From contig CAOKWH010000005.1 in the NCBI GenBank assembly GCA_948473085.1, positions 1 through 64,000 on the forward strand: a stretch of 64,000 bases of DNA. Reading direction: 5' to 3'. Origin of the DNA: an uncultured Clostridia bacterium. GTDB lineage: Bacteria > Bacillota > Clostridia > Oscillospirales > Ruminococcaceae. The notes below the pieces were generated by a model. It had not been told where the DNA came from and did not search any database. It saw nothing but the letters and a program-made list of their open reading frames with translations. Numbering within the stretch: the first letter of the stretch is position 1; each line of letters opens with the position of its first letter. Positions 49,753 through 58,911 of this stretch are shown here, in pieces. Position numbers and translations under genes: made by a program.

Positions 49753-50706
49753 CTACCTATTTGCAGTCCCCCAAACCTGGCTTCGTGTAATGGCCAGAAC
49801 CTCCTCGGTGGGGACGCCGGCAATCTTCTCGCCGAAAACCTCCTGCAGCCGGCCGCTGGACATCATCTCAGCCAGCCGGGATTTAGCCGCGGCAGCGGCC
49901 GCCTGGTTGCTGGCCTGGGCTTTCTTTTCTATCTGCTGCTGCACCACCCAGCGCATAAAGTCCGCCCGCTTGGCCATGCGCAGGCGATAAGCCCGCACCA
50001 TCTCGTCATCGCCGCTGGTGGTGATGCTGCCGCCGCTGCTGGAAGCACAGGCATTGCAGATGTTCCCATCCTCCCCGATAGCCACCGCCTGGGACATGCC
50101 CAGCGTGCTGCCGGCCCGAATGGCCTCGTTGCGGGCCACATCAAAGGCAAACCAGGTATCAATCTTTGCCATAATCTCCTGGGCATAGTCCGGGTCCTGC
50201 TCCATGCGCTCCTGCACCTTGGGATGGATAACCACCGCCTTGCTCCCAGGCGGAACATTGCCCAGGGCGTGGATCTCCTTGGGGGCGATAAATTTTCCAT
50301 CCACCGAGCCATAGAAGGGGTTGGCCCCGGTGGGTTTCCAGTTCTCCAGTGTCTTTTGGGCCTCGTCCCCATCCTGGTACAGCAGGTGGTGGGGATAGTC
50401 GTTCCTTGTCCGCCAGTAGCCGCTGCTGGCGTCAAACACATGGTAATGCAGGCCGGGGTATTTGTTTTTCAGCATCGTTTCCAGCGAGGATCCCTCCGCC
50501 GCTTCTGTCCCCTGGGCTGCGCGCAGTTCCAGCATCTGGCTGGCTGGCAGGGCTGCTGTTAGGCCGCCGGTACATGTGCCAGCCCCATTTCCACCGGCCC
50601 GCGCCACAGCGTCCAGGAAACCGCCGGCCTGGGGAGCCGCCTGTCTTGCTTGGTTCCTTCCTGCCGGCACGGATGCCCGGTAGCTCGGCCAAATAATATT
50701 GTTCAC
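49753..50706 (-). CDS. Uncharacterised protein, 317 aa, linked to a LytTR/GHKL system
   Basis: A 317-residue protein with no signal peptide. A Gly/Ala-rich N-terminal part (GGNGAGTCTGGLTAALPASQM) precedes a soluble middle (LHYHVFDASSGYWRTRNDYP, NVPPGSKAVVIHPKVQERME) and a helical C-terminal part. A segment GNICNACASSSGGSIT has closely spaced Cys. It resembles a family of unknown function that I think is DUF6033-like, but I cannot confirm this. Start is GTG at 50706 with GGAAGG upstream. Gap to the preceding gene is 13 bp. Last gene of the LytTR operon. Confidence 0.7.
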   Translation of the reverse strand: MNNIIWPSYRASVPAGRNQARQAAPQAGGFLDAVARAGGNGAGTCTGGLTAALPASQMLELRAAQGTEAAEGSSLETMLKNKYPGLHYHVFDASSGYWRTRNDYPHHLLYQDGDEAQKTLENWKPTGANPFYGSVDGKFIAPKEIHALGNVPPGSKAVVIHPKVQERMEQDPDYAQEIMAKIDTWFAFDVARNEAIRAGSTLGMSQAVAIGEDGNICNACASSSGGSITTSGDDEMVRAYRLRMAKRADFMRWVVQQQIEKKAQASNQAAAAAAKSRLAEMMSSGRLQEVFGEKIAGVPTEEVLAITRSQVWGTANR

Positions 50707-50719
50707 AATCCTTCCCCCT

Positions 50720-51355
50720 TTACAGCAGATCCAACAGGAGCTGGGCGGCACTGATGGAACCGCCGCTGAGCCGCAGCTTCATCAGCAGCCGCTGGCGGTC
50801 GGCCTCCTGCTGCTGCAGTTCCATCCTCTTTTTGTGGTTTTCCACCCGCTGCTCCCAGAAACTGTCCTTGGCCTTCTCCTTATATATTGCCGCGCCCTGG
50901 CCGCCCCTATAACCGGGAAACCAGCTCTCCCCGCGATAGTCCTCCTTGGTGGCCCCAAACCGATGGATTACATACCCGCCGCCGCAGACCGGCGTCCAAG
51001 GGTTTTGGAACACAAAGTTCTTTTTCAGGGTATCCAGCACCCAGGCCTCATACTCCGGGTCGTTCTTCATGGCCTCAAACCCCTCGTCGCTAATCTGCAC
51101 CGAGATGTTCTCCATCCGGCTGGAGGCGGACATGGGCAGCCGGGAAATCTTCTCCATCACCTGCTGCTTGTAGCTTTCCAGGCTCTCCTCCCCTTTGGCC
51201 GGAACCGCTTTCGGGGGCTGTGCCTGTTCTGTCCGGATCCGCTCTGCCACATTCAAAAATTCGCTGTTCCGCGCGGCCGGTACCGGGATGTTGGCCATGC
51301 CGGGCATTCCGCCTGTCCAGCCCGCTAAAAAGGCCGAACTGATACTATTGTTCAT
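50720..51355 (-). CDS. Uncharacterised protein, 211 aa, linked to a LytTR/GHKL system
   Basis: A 211-residue soluble protein. A stretch YKQQVMEKISRLPMSASSRMENISVQISDEGFEAMKNDPEYEAWVL is followed by a Gly-rich, Trp-rich region (YVIHRFGATKEDYRGESWFPGYRGG) and a charged C-terminal coiled coil (ENHKKRMELQQQEADRQRLLMKLRL). I do not know the family, but it shares the style of the next protein, and the pair may be related. AAAGGAG precedes the ATG, which overlaps the histidine kinase stop by 4 nt, so the two are translationally coupled. Confidence 0.72.
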   Translation of the reverse strand: MNNSISSAFLAGWTGGMPGMANIPVPAARNSEFLNVAERIRTEQAQPPKAVPAKGEESLESYKQQVMEKISRLPMSASSRMENISVQISDEGFEAMKNDPEYEAWVLDTLKKNFVFQNPWTPVCGGGYVIHRFGATKEDYRGESWFPGYRGGQGAAIYKEKAKDSFWEQRVENHKKRMELQQQEADRQRLLMKLRLSGGSISAAQLLLDLL

Positions 51356-52728
51356 AAACTGCTCCTTTCCTGCAATAAAACGGTTGCAAAAAATGTTTGC
51401 CCTTCTGTTTTCAGTTCCAACTCGCCCATATACTTTTCCGCCGATCGGCGCACATTGGCAAGGCCGATGCCATGGGCCAAGGGGTCGGCCTTGGTGCTGG
51501 CCGGCAGGCCATCCTGCCCAAAGTCCACCTGGCCGGCAAAGGTGTTTGTCACCTCAATGAGAAAAAAGCGGCCCTTCTGTCTCCCGGACACGGTGATGGC
51601 CCGCTGGCCCTCGGGCACCTTCCCGCAGGCTTCGGCTGCATTTTGCAGCAGGTTTTGCAGGATAATGCCCACATCAAAGGAATCATACCCGCCGGAGGCC
51701 GGATAGGAAAACGCCGCCTGGAACCCGATACCCTGCTTTTGGCTTTGCCGGCAAAAATCCCCTATAATAACATCGGTGACCGGGTTGCCGGTTTGCACAG
51801 CTGGTTCGGTGCCCCTTAGCTGGCAGTCCATCTGGCGGATATACTCCTTCAGGCTGGCATATTCCCCCTTATGCGCCAACCCTTGAATGTTGGTCAGGTG
51901 CCCCCGCATCTCATGCCTCAGGCTGCGTATCTGGGAATAAAACTGCTCCGCCTCCTGGATGCGCCCCTGGATGGCCTGCAGCTGCCGGCGCTCTGCAAAC
52001 CAAATGGCCTGCTCCTCCTGCAGGGCGGCCATTCCCTGCTGAAACACAATGCTCAAACAGGCCCCCGCATAGAACAGCAGGGCCAGCAGCGGTACCACGG
52101 CCAAAAACGCCGGGTGTCGCTCGTAAAGCTGAAGCAAAACACCGTCCCGGACCTCAAACAGCAGCCGGGAAATGACCTGCCCAAACAGGATCCCCGCAGT
52201 GGGCACCAGGCTGAGGTAACAAAGCTCCCGCCACTGCAGCGGCATCCGCCGCCGGGCCAGCTGCTGCCGGAGAAAAGCCAGCATGGCAGCAAACAGAAGG
52301 AAATGGGTGAGCAGAAACAGCACAATGAAACCGGCAGCCCGCAGAAAGATGGCCTCCAACGGCCCATCGCAGGCGGGCAGCAGCCGTTCCAGTATAAAAT
52401 AGAGGCTTTCCGCCATCAAGCCGCTGGAAATTCGGGCATTCCAGTACAGCAGCACCAAAAGGAAGATTTGGGCCTTTTTCAGGCCAATCCACGGCGATAG
52501 CGCCAGCAGCAATGCCAGCAAAACCGGCCCCAAAAGCCCCTGCGGCAGCGCTGTCCGGTGGCAGGCCAGCTCCAGCAGCAGATAGGCGGCAAAGAGCAGC
52601 AGCTGTTTCCCTCTCCCCTCCCGACCTGGCAGAAACGGGCGGAAAAAGGCGGCGAACAAGCCGGCATAGACCCATTCGATTCCCACTGTAAAAAAGGTGC
52701 TGAACCGGTAAAATTCCGCCTCACCCAT
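51352..52728 (-). CDS. GHKL-type sensor histidine kinase (AgrC-like)
   Basis: A 458-residue membrane kinase. The N-terminal half (about 15-235) holds six or seven hydrophobic segments. A helical linker leads to the phosphoacceptor region RSLRHEMRGHLTNIQGLA. A GHKL ATPase domain has N-box LLQNAAEACGK and GIGLANVRRSAEKYMG. This layout (many TM helices, no periplasmic domain, GHKL) is that of AgrC/peptide-pheromone-type kinases. It overlaps the response regulator gene by 8 nt, and the downstream gene by 4 nt. Ligand unknown; no agrD or agrB gene is adjacent. Confidence 0.88.
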   Translation of the reverse strand: MGEAEFYRFSTFFTVGIEWVYAGLFAAFFRPFLPGREGRGKQLLLFAAYLLLELACHRTALPQGLLGPVLLALLLALSPWIGLKKAQIFLLVLLYWNARISSGLMAESLYFILERLLPACDGPLEAIFLRAAGFIVLFLLTHFLLFAAMLAFLRQQLARRRMPLQWRELCYLSLVPTAGILFGQVISRLLFEVRDGVLLQLYERHPAFLAVVPLLALLFYAGACLSIVFQQGMAALQEEQAIWFAERRQLQAIQGRIQEAEQFYSQIRSLRHEMRGHLTNIQGLAHKGEYASLKEYIRQMDCQLRGTEPAVQTGNPVTDVIIGDFCRQSQKQGIGFQAAFSYPASGGYDSFDVGIILQNLLQNAAEACGKVPEGQRAITVSGRQKGRFFLIEVTNTFAGQVDFGQDGLPASTKADPLAHGIGLANVRRSAEKYMGELELKTEGQTFFATVLLQERSSL

Positions 52729-53461
52729 CGGCCATCCCCCCTTTTAAAAAGCGCAGGTAGGCCTTTACAAAACCCTGGTATTTGTATTTGGAAAGCGGGA
52801 GCATCTCCCCGTTGGCCAGCAGCACCTCGGTTTTGCTGTATCCCCTGACATGGGAAAGATTGGCCAGATACCCCTTGTGGATGCGAAAAAACCGGTCCTG
52901 CAATTCCAGTTCCAGGTCGCGTATCCTGGCATAGCAGGCAAACTCCCCCTCGGCCGTATGCAGCACCACCTGGTGGTTGCTGCTTTCCATATAATAAAGG
53001 CTGTCCAGCGGCACTGTCCGGCTGACAGCCCCCTGCCGGACAGTGAGCACCCGGGCCTTTGGCTGGGTTTCCCGCAGCGCATACACCTGCCGCACCGCCT
53101 GGGCAAACACCCGGGCAAATTTTTCTTCCTCCACCGGTTTGAGCAGATATTGGAAAGCGCCTACATCAAAGGCATCAAACACATACCGGTCATAGCCGGT
53201 TACAAAAATGAGCACCGGCTGCGTTCCAGCAGCCCGCCCCCGAATCTGCCTTGCCAGCGCCATCCCATCGGGCCGGCCGCCGGAGGGGTCCAGCTCAATG
53301 TCCAAAAAGAGCAGGTCTATCCCCTGGCTGTCGGCCAGGCAGCCGCTGGCCGAGGCGTACTCCACAATCTCGCAGGGAAAGGGCTGCCGCGCAATCAGCG
53401 CCGCAAGGTAAGCACGGGTTTCTGCCTCATCTTCGCAAATAGCTGTTCGTATCATTTCCAT
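52721..53461 (-). CDS. LytTR-family response regulator
   Basis: A 246-residue response regulator. The receiver domain has ICEDEAETR, the phosphoacceptor Asp in LLFLDIEL, and the switch residues FVTGYD and LLKPVEEEKF. A C-terminal LytTR DNA-binding domain (VSRTVPLDSLYYMESSNHQVVLHTAEGEF and FFRIHKGYLANLSHVRGY) follows. It is the AgrA-like partner of the kinase at 51352. It starts the four-gene leftward operon. No clear promoter was identified in 53462-53554. Confidence 0.92.
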   Translation of the reverse strand: MEMIRTAICEDEAETRAYLAALIARQPFPCEIVEYASASGCLADSQGIDLLFLDIELDPSGGRPDGMALARQIRGRAAGTQPVLIFVTGYDRYVFDAFDVGAFQYLLKPVEEEKFARVFAQAVRQVYALRETQPKARVLTVRQGAVSRTVPLDSLYYMESSNHQVVLHTAEGEFACYARIRDLELELQDRFFRIHKGYLANLSHVRGYSKTEVLLANGEMLPLSKYKYQGFVKAYLRFLKGGMADG

Positions 53462-53554
53462 ACCCCTCTACTGTGTTTATTCGTTCCAACTGCCCTGGAG
53501 CAAAGCCCACCGGCGCAAGTAGCCGTTTTTACTGCGCAACCGGACACAAGCCCC

Positions 53555-53603
53555 CTTAAAGAAGCCAACGCCTGCTGAAAAGCGTTTGCTCTTCAGCAGG
53601 CGT
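53555..53603 (-). terminator. Hairpin terminator of the flavin reductase gene
   Basis: Minus strand 12-bp stem ACGCCTGCTGAA / TTCAGCAGGCGT with a weak T-rich tail (TTGGCTTCTTT). The stem is perfect; the imperfect T-run lowers confidence. Confidence 0.6.
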
Positions 53604-53607
53604 CACT

Positions 53608-54174
53608 TTATGCTTTCAGCTTCAAACCATCTTTGAACGCTTCCCCTACACGCTCCGTTACCCTGTAATATCCATGGGTATATGGGTCAAAGGCAATGGC
53701 GTTTACCAGCGATATATCAACCTTACCATCTACCATAACCCTTTCATCCGCGGTGGCATAAACAACCTTTCCAATCACCCCGCAGCCATATTCATTATCC
53801 TGATATTCAATAAATTCACATTCCAGGCACAGTGGAAACTCGTTTATAACAGGGGCATCCACCATTTCGGCCTTGCTGGCAGTAAGCCCGCTGCGTGCAA
53901 ATTTGTCGGCAGCCTTATTGCCAGATTCCACACCGAAATAGTCCGCCTCCGCTACATGGGCGGCATCGGCTATACTGACAGTAAAAGCGCCCCGTGCTTT
54001 GATATTCTGCACAGTTTTATGGCTTTCGGTTAAATTGAGCGCCACGGTTCCCCGCTCCTGCATGGTGCCCCAGGCGGCGTTCATCACATTGACACTGCCA
54101 TCTTCATTATAGGTGGCAACCATCAGGACAGGCATTGGGAAAATGCCCTCTGTGATGTTCAGCTTTGTTCTCAT
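53608..54174 (-). CDS. Flavin reductase family protein
   Basis: A 188-residue flavoprotein of the FMN-binding split-barrel, flavin-reductase-like type (PMPVLMVATYNEDGSVNVMNAAWGTMQERGTVALNLTESHKTVQNI and FTVSIADAAHVAEADYFGVESG). It may reduce flavins or bind FMN for an oxidoreductase. Two ATGs lie close; the second (54174) has the better spacing to GAGG. It is divergent from the HxlR regulator at 54301 with overlapping promoters. Confidence 0.9.
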   Translation of the reverse strand: MRTKLNITEGIFPMPVLMVATYNEDGSVNVMNAAWGTMQERGTVALNLTESHKTVQNIKARGAFTVSIADAAHVAEADYFGVESGNKAADKFARSGLTASKAEMVDAPVINEFPLCLECEFIEYQDNEYGCGVIGKVVYATADERVMVDGKVDISLVNAIAFDPYTHGYYRVTERVGEAFKDGLKLKA

Positions 54175-54201
54175 CGTCATTACCTCGCTTTATCAATGGA
54201 A

Positions 54202-54230
54202 TTGACAGGATTAGCAATCCTGTGTATTAT
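54202..54230 (+). promoter_or_regulatory. Promoter of the HxlR gene
   Basis: Plus strand TTGACA (54202-54207), 17-bp spacer, TATTAT (54225-54230). Its -10 overlaps the -10 of the leftward promoter. Confidence 0.55.
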
Positions 54231-54256
54231 TATAGCGTTGGCTATAAATAATTCAA
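54229..54256 (-). promoter_or_regulatory. Promoter of the flavin reductase gene
   Basis: Minus strand -35 TTGAAT (54251-54256), 16-bp spacer, -10 TATAAT (54229-54234). It shares bases with the rightward promoter, so only one may be used at a time. Confidence 0.5.
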
Positions 54257-54280
54257 GTACTGTCTTTTTTGACAGATACT
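54256..54280. promoter_or_regulatory. Putative HxlR operator
   Basis: Near-perfect inverted repeat AGTACTGTC...GACAGATACT around a T6 centre, between the divergent genes and overlapping the leftward -35. Inverted repeats in this position are typical of HxlR binding sites. Inferred from position and symmetry only. Confidence 0.55.
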
Positions 54281-54300
54281 ATCTGAAAGGATAGTTAATT

Positions 54301-54636
54301 ATGATAAAGGATTATATTAAAAGCGCAAATTTTGAGGATACAGGCTTCAGCTATACGGTGTCGCTCATATCCGGCAAGCACAAGATGGTTATACTCTACT
54401 GCCTGATGGAATTTAAGGTTGTGCGGTTTAACGAGCTGAAACGGTATTTAAAACACATATCCGACAAAACCCTCAGCACAAAACTGAAGGAGCTGGAGGC
54501 AGACCAGCTGATTATAAGAACAGAGTATCCGCAAATTCCGCTAAGGGTGGAATACAGTTTGAGCGAGCGGGGAAAATCCCTGATGGATGTTTTGGATCAG
54601 CTGTGCATCTGGGGCGAAAAAAACAAATTGCTTTGA
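54301..54636 (+). CDS. HxlR family transcriptional regulator
   Basis: A 111-residue winged-helix regulator of the HxlR family: TVSLISGKHKMVILYCLMEFKVVRFNELKRYL, then the recognition helix in SDKTLSTKLKELEADQLIIRTEYPQIPLRVEYSLSERG. Residues LISGKHKMVILYCL replace the usual ISGKWTL-I-L motif. It likely senses redox or a reactive compound and controls the divergent flavin reductase gene. AAAGGATAG precedes the ATG. Confidence 0.92.
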   Translation: MIKDYIKSANFEDTGFSYTVSLISGKHKMVILYCLMEFKVVRFNELKRYLKHISDKTLSTKLKELEADQLIIRTEYPQIPLRVEYSLSERGKSLMDVLDQLCIWGEKNKLL

Positions 54637-54680
54637 GGATAGCTGGTGCACCCTGCACAATATCCTGAAAAACAGTAGAG

Positions 54681-54719
54681 AAAACGACAGGCAAACCGTA
54701 ATGGCCCGCCTGTCGTTTT
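54681..54719. terminator. Bidirectional terminator
   Basis: Stem AAAACGACAGGC (54681-54692) / GCCTGTCGTTTT (54708-54719) with A- and T-runs in the arms. It serves the HxlR gene and the leftward pyruvate carboxylase gene. Confidence 0.8.
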
Positions 54720-54768
54720 GCTGCTTTGCAGGTTTCTGCCCGCAGCGCCTTTGTAGGGGAACCCCCCG

Positions 54769-57700
54769 CTATATCTTCAGCTTTACCAGCAGCTGCCCTG
54801 CCTGGACAATATCGCCCGGTTCGGCATACACGGCCGCAACTATGCCGTCTATGGGGGAGGAAATGCCGGTTTCCATCTTCATGGCCTCCACAATGGCCAC
54901 CACCTGGCCCTTCTGCACCCGGTCGCCGGGGTGCACAGCCATGCGGGATACCGCCCCCATGATGGTGGCGCCAATTTCCGATTTGTCCTCGGCCGAGGCC
55001 AGACGGATCTGCTCCCGCTCCACCTGGGCATTGGGATCCCGGAGCAGGATGTTCCGGCGGCTGCCGTTGAGTTCAAACTGCAGTTCCACCGTGCCATCGT
55101 CGTTCCTCTCGCCAGGGCCGATGTACTTAATCATCAGCGTCTTGCCCTCCTCGATGGAAAGCTCGGTGCTCTCGCCCCGCTGCATCCCATAGAAGAACAC
55201 ATCCGACGGCATCTGGCTGATGTCGCCATAGGTTTCATACCCGGCCAGAAATTCCTCCACTACCTGGGGATACAGGCAGTAGGAGATGGCCTGGCGCAGG
55301 CCGGAGGCGGGGTTAATTTTCTTCAGCCTGGCCTGGATAGCCTCAAAGTCGGCCGGAGGCAGCAGCTTGCTGGGCAGGGTATCCAGGGGCTGCTCCCCTT
55401 TGAGCACCACCTGGGCAAGGTCCGCCGGCAGCGGGAAGGTACTGCGGCCCATCATCCCCTTAAAATAATCCACCACCGACCGGGGGAAGGTCAGTTCCCG
55501 GCCCCGCTCCAGGATGTTCTCCCGGTTCAGCCGGTTCTGCACCATAAAGATAGCAAAGTCCCCCACCATTTTGGAGGAGGGCGTCACCTTAATCACGCCG
55601 CCCAGCATGTCATTGGCTTCGCTGTACTTCTCCTTGACCAAATCGAACTGGTGCCCCAGCCCCAGAGATTCCACCTGGGGTTTGAGGTTGGTGTACTGCC
55701 CGCCAGGAATTTCGTACCGGTAAATCTCGGTTTCCGGCACCTTGATATCCCCTTCAAAGCCGGAGTAGTACCTGCGGGTGTCCGCCCAGTAGTTGCTCAG
55801 CTTCTGCAGCTCCCGGGTTTGGAAGCCGGTATCCCGGGGGGAGCCTTCCAGCGCCGCCACCAGGCTGTTCATCGAGGGCTGGCTGGTCAGGGAGCCCATG
55901 CTGCTAATGGCAGTATCCACAATATCCGCCCCGGCCTCGGCTGCCAGCAGCAGGGCGGCAATCTGGTTGCCGCTGGTGTCGTGGGTGTGCAGGTGGATGG
56001 GCAGGCTGGTTACCTGCCGCAGTTCCTCTATTAGCTTTTTAGCCGCCATCGGCCGGAGCAGGCCGGCCATATCCTTAATACACAGGATATCCGCCCCCAT
56101 AGCCTCCAGCTGCTTAGCCAGGTTGAGATAGTATTGCAGCGAAAACTTCTCATATTTGGGGGCCAGCAGGTTATCGGTGTAGCAGAGGGCTGCCTCTGCC
56201 ACCTTGCCCTCGCCCTTTACTGTTTCAATGGCCAGCGCCATCGACTCCGGGTTATTAAAGGAATCAAAAATACGGAAGATGTCGATGCCGCTTCGGGCGG
56301 CCTCCTGGATAAACGCCCGCAGCACATTGTCCGGATAGGCGTGATACCCCACGCCGTTGATACCCCGGAGCAACATCTGGAACGGGATGTTGGGAATCTT
56401 CTCCCGGAGCAGGTCCAGCCGCTCCCAGGGGGATTCGTGCAGGAACCGGTAAGCAGTGTCAAAGGTGGCGCCCCCCCACACCTCCAGCGAAAAGGCGTCC
56501 TGCAGGATGTGGGCGGTGGGCTCGGCAATGGCGGCCAAGTCCCGGGTGCGCACCCGGGTAGCCAGCAGCGACTGCTGGGCGTCCCGGAAGGTGGTATCGG
56601 TAATCAGCAGCTTTTCCTGCCCCTTTACCCAATCGGTCAGCGCCCGGGGGCCGCCCTCTGTCAGCAGCTGGCGCAGGTTGGGGGCGGTAACCGGGGGCAG
56701 GCCGGCAGCATCCGGAATCCGTGGGGTGTCAAACTGCGGTTTTTCATACCCCTCCTCCTGCCGCAGGATGGTGCCGCCAATATAGCGCAGCACCTTGGTG
56801 GCCCGGTCTTTGCTCTCCCTGACATCAAACAGGGCGGGGGTTTCCTCTATAAACTTGGTGTGGCAGGCCCCGGCCAAAAAGGTGGGATGGGAGAGGATGT
56901 TGTTTAAAAAGGACATGTTGGTTTTCACGCCCCGGATGCGAATTTCCCCCATGCCCCGCTTGGCCTTGCGCACCGCCCCTTCAAAGGTACGGTCAAAGGC
57001 GGTAATTTTTACCAGCAGCGAGTCGTAGTAGGGGGTAATTTCCGCCCCGGTAAAGGCGTTGCCGGCGTCCAGCCGGATGCCAAAGCCGCCGCCGGAGCGG
57101 TAGGTGGTCAGCCGCCCGGTATCCGGGGCAAAGTTGTTGGTGGGGTCCTCGGTGGTAACCCGGCACTGGATGGCATAGCCGCTCAGCTTCACTGCCTCCT
57201 GGCTGTCGATGCCTATATAGGGGTGGGAAAGGGGCAAGCCCTGGGCAATATCAATCTGCGCCCGGACAATGTCAATCCCGGTAACCATCTCGGTAACGGT
57301 GTGCTCCACCTGTATCCGGGGGTTCATCTCAATAAAGTAGTGGCCGCCATGCTTGTCCACCAAAAATTCCACCGTGCCGGCGTTGACATAGCCCACCTCT
57401 TTGGCAATTTTCACCGCATCGTCATAGAGCTGCTGCCGCTTTTCCGGGGGCAGGGCAAAGGCGGGGGTAAATTCCACCACCTTCTGGTAGCGGCGCTGCA
57501 CCGAGCAATCCCGCTCGAACAGGTGCACCACATTGCCGTACTGGTCGGCCAGAATCTGCACTTCGATATGTTTGGGGTCTTCCAGGTATTTTTCGATGAA
57601 AATATCCCCGTTGCCAAACGACTTTTTGGCCTCGTTCTTCACCAGCTCAAAGGCGGCGGTAATCTCATCGGCGCTGTTTACCCGGCGCATGCCCCGGCCG

Positions 57701-58203
57701 CCGCCGCCGGCAGCAGCCTTGAGAATAACGGGATAGCCCGCCTCCTCAGCAAAGCGCACCGCCTCGTTTACATCGCCCACCGGGCGGTCGGTGCCAGGGA
57801 TCACCGGCACCCCGCAGCGCCGGGCCACTGCCTTGGCATGTAGCTTATCCCCCATCTGCCCCAAAATGTGGCTGGGCGGGCCGATGAACAGGATGCCTGC
57901 CTCCTCACAGGCCCGGGCAAAGTCGGCGTTCTCGGAAAGAAAGCCATATCCGGGGTGGATGGCGTCCACCTGTTTGCGCTTGGCCAGTGCAATAATTTCC
58001 TCTATATTTAAATAGGCGCCCAGCGGGCTGCGGTTCTCCCCTACCTGGTAGGCCTCGTCCGCCTTGGTGCGGAACAGCGAGAGCTTATCCTCCTTGGAAT
58101 AGATGGCCACGGTGCGCACCCCGGCATCAAAACAGGCCCGGAAAATGCGGATGGCAATTTCACCCCGGTTGGCCACCAGCACCTTGCGTATCTTCTTTTC
58201 CAT
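54769..58203 (-). CDS. pyc: Pyruvate carboxylase
   Basis: A 1144-residue single-chain pyruvate carboxylase. Order: biotin carboxylase (about 1-450, with the ATP-grasp AAAGGGGRGMRRV and EMNPRIQVEHTVTE), carboxyltransferase (about 530-810, DTTFRDAQQSLLATRVRTRDL, with the metal-site Asp) and the tetramerisation and biotinyl domain with EAMKMETG near residue 1108 that carries biotin. It makes oxaloacetate from pyruvate and bicarbonate at ATP cost. The start at 58203 (MEKKIRKVLVANRGEIA) has GGAGG 8 nt upstream. Single-gene unit; a palindromic GTATCA-N6-TGATAC lies at 58262-58279 upstream. Confidence 0.97.
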   Translation of the reverse strand: MEKKIRKVLVANRGEIAIRIFRACFDAGVRTVAIYSKEDKLSLFRTKADEAYQVGENRSPLGAYLNIEEIIALAKRKQVDAIHPGYGFLSENADFARACEEAGILFIGPPSHILGQMGDKLHAKAVARRCGVPVIPGTDRPVGDVNEAVRFAEEAGYPVILKAAAGGGGRGMRRVNSADEITAAFELVKNEAKKSFGNGDIFIEKYLEDPKHIEVQILADQYGNVVHLFERDCSVQRRYQKVVEFTPAFALPPEKRQQLYDDAVKIAKEVGYVNAGTVEFLVDKHGGHYFIEMNPRIQVEHTVTEMVTGIDIVRAQIDIAQGLPLSHPYIGIDSQEAVKLSGYAIQCRVTTEDPTNNFAPDTGRLTTYRSGGGFGIRLDAGNAFTGAEITPYYDSLLVKITAFDRTFEGAVRKAKRGMGEIRIRGVKTNMSFLNNILSHPTFLAGACHTKFIEETPALFDVRESKDRATKVLRYIGGTILRQEEGYEKPQFDTPRIPDAAGLPPVTAPNLRQLLTEGGPRALTDWVKGQEKLLITDTTFRDAQQSLLATRVRTRDLAAIAEPTAHILQDAFSLEVWGGATFDTAYRFLHESPWERLDLLREKIPNIPFQMLLRGINGVGYHAYPDNVLRAFIQEAARSGIDIFRIFDSFNNPESMALAIETVKGEGKVAEAALCYTDNLLAPKYEKFSLQYYLNLAKQLEAMGADILCIKDMAGLLRPMAAKKLIEELRQVTSLPIHLHTHDTSGNQIAALLLAAEAGADIVDTAISSMGSLTSQPSMNSLVAALEGSPRDTGFQTRELQKLSNYWADTRRYYSGFEGDIKVPETEIYRYEIPGGQYTNLKPQVESLGLGHQFDLVKEKYSEANDMLGGVIKVTPSSKMVGDFAIFMVQNRLNRENILERGRELTFPRSVVDYFKGMMGRSTFPLPADLAQVVLKGEQPLDTLPSKLLPPADFEAIQARLKKINPASGLRQAISYCLYPQVVEEFLAGYETYGDISQMPSDVFFYGMQRGESTELSIEEGKTLMIKYIGPGERNDDGTVELQFELNGSRRNILLRDPNAQVEREQIRLASAEDKSEIGATIMGAVSRMAVHPGDRVQKGQVVAIVEAMKMETGISSPIDGIVAAVYAEPGDIVQAGQLLVKLKI

Positions 58204-58261
58204 GTACATTCCTCCATACAAAAAAAATTCCCCTGTCCGGAATGGTTAAACAGGTCTTGGC

Positions 58262-58279
58262 GTATCAAAAGTATGATAC
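58262..58279. promoter_or_regulatory. Palindrome upstream of pyruvate carboxylase
   Basis: Perfect inverted repeat GTATCA-AAAGTA-TGATAC in the likely promoter area of pyc, about 60 bp before the start. It could be an operator of a metabolic regulator; the matching -10/-35 pair is not clear. The rest of 58280-58437 is noncoding and AT-rich. Confidence 0.35.
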
Positions 58280-58437
58280 CACAAACTGCAATATAAATAA
58301 AGAGGATTTGCAGAATATTTTGCTTTTTACCAGAAAAAACCGCCATATCCCCGCTATTTTGAAAGAAAACAGAAAAGAATATTGCAAACTGCCCTTTGCC
58401 GCCCTACCCAAAACAGACGCCTGCCCAAATTTAGGCG

Positions 58438-58479
58438 CAAAAACTCCCCGCCTGCTGTCTGCTACAGGCGGGGAGTTTG
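58438..58479 (-). terminator. Intrinsic terminator of the OsmC gene
   Basis: Minus strand 14-bp stem AAACTCCCCGCCTG / CAGGCGGGGAGTTT followed by TTTT. Confidence 0.85.
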
Positions 58480-58493
58480 GTTTGCTCTCTATT

Positions 58494-58880
58494 TTAGCCC
58501 AGCTGCCCCAATCGAATGGGGCCGCCCAGGATATTGCACACCGGGCAGGAGGAAACCTCCTGGATAATCCGGGCTTTCTCCTCCTCAGCCAGTGCGCCGG
58601 TGATCTCCATCTTGGTAAGGATGTGGGTAACGCCATCCTCCACCTTCATGTCCACCAGCACACGCACCTCCTCGTAGGGCAGCTTATCCCGGTTCAGGTA
58701 TTTTCTGGCGGTGATGTTCATACAGGCGCCCAAGGCGGAAAGCAGGGTTTCCCCCGGGCGCAGGTAGGCGTTGCTGCCCCCCTGGTCCTCCGGGATATCG
58801 GCATAGCTGGCATGCACAGTGCCGCGCTCGGCCTCCATCTTGGCAATATAGTCCTTGTTTGTACCTGTTACTGTAATCAT
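58494..58880 (-). CDS. OsmC family peroxiredoxin-like protein
   Basis: A 128-residue OsmC/Ohr-type protein. The conserved peroxidatic Cys region is LSALGACMNITARKYL and the second Cys region is SSCPVCNIL, with GETLLSAL just before. Members reduce organic hydroperoxides. It is encoded with the alpha/beta-barrel protein gene just upstream and divergently from the HxlR gene at 59394. A second OsmC gene lies at 59943. Confidence 0.9.
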   Translation of the reverse strand: MITVTGTNKDYIAKMEAERGTVHASYADIPEDQGGSNAYLRPGETLLSALGACMNITARKYLNRDKLPYEEVRVLVDMKVEDGVTHILTKMEITGALAEEEKARIIQEVSSCPVCNILGGPIRLGQLG

Positions 58881-58911
58881 CCTTTGTTTCCTCCTTGCTT
58901 TGCTTTGTTTG

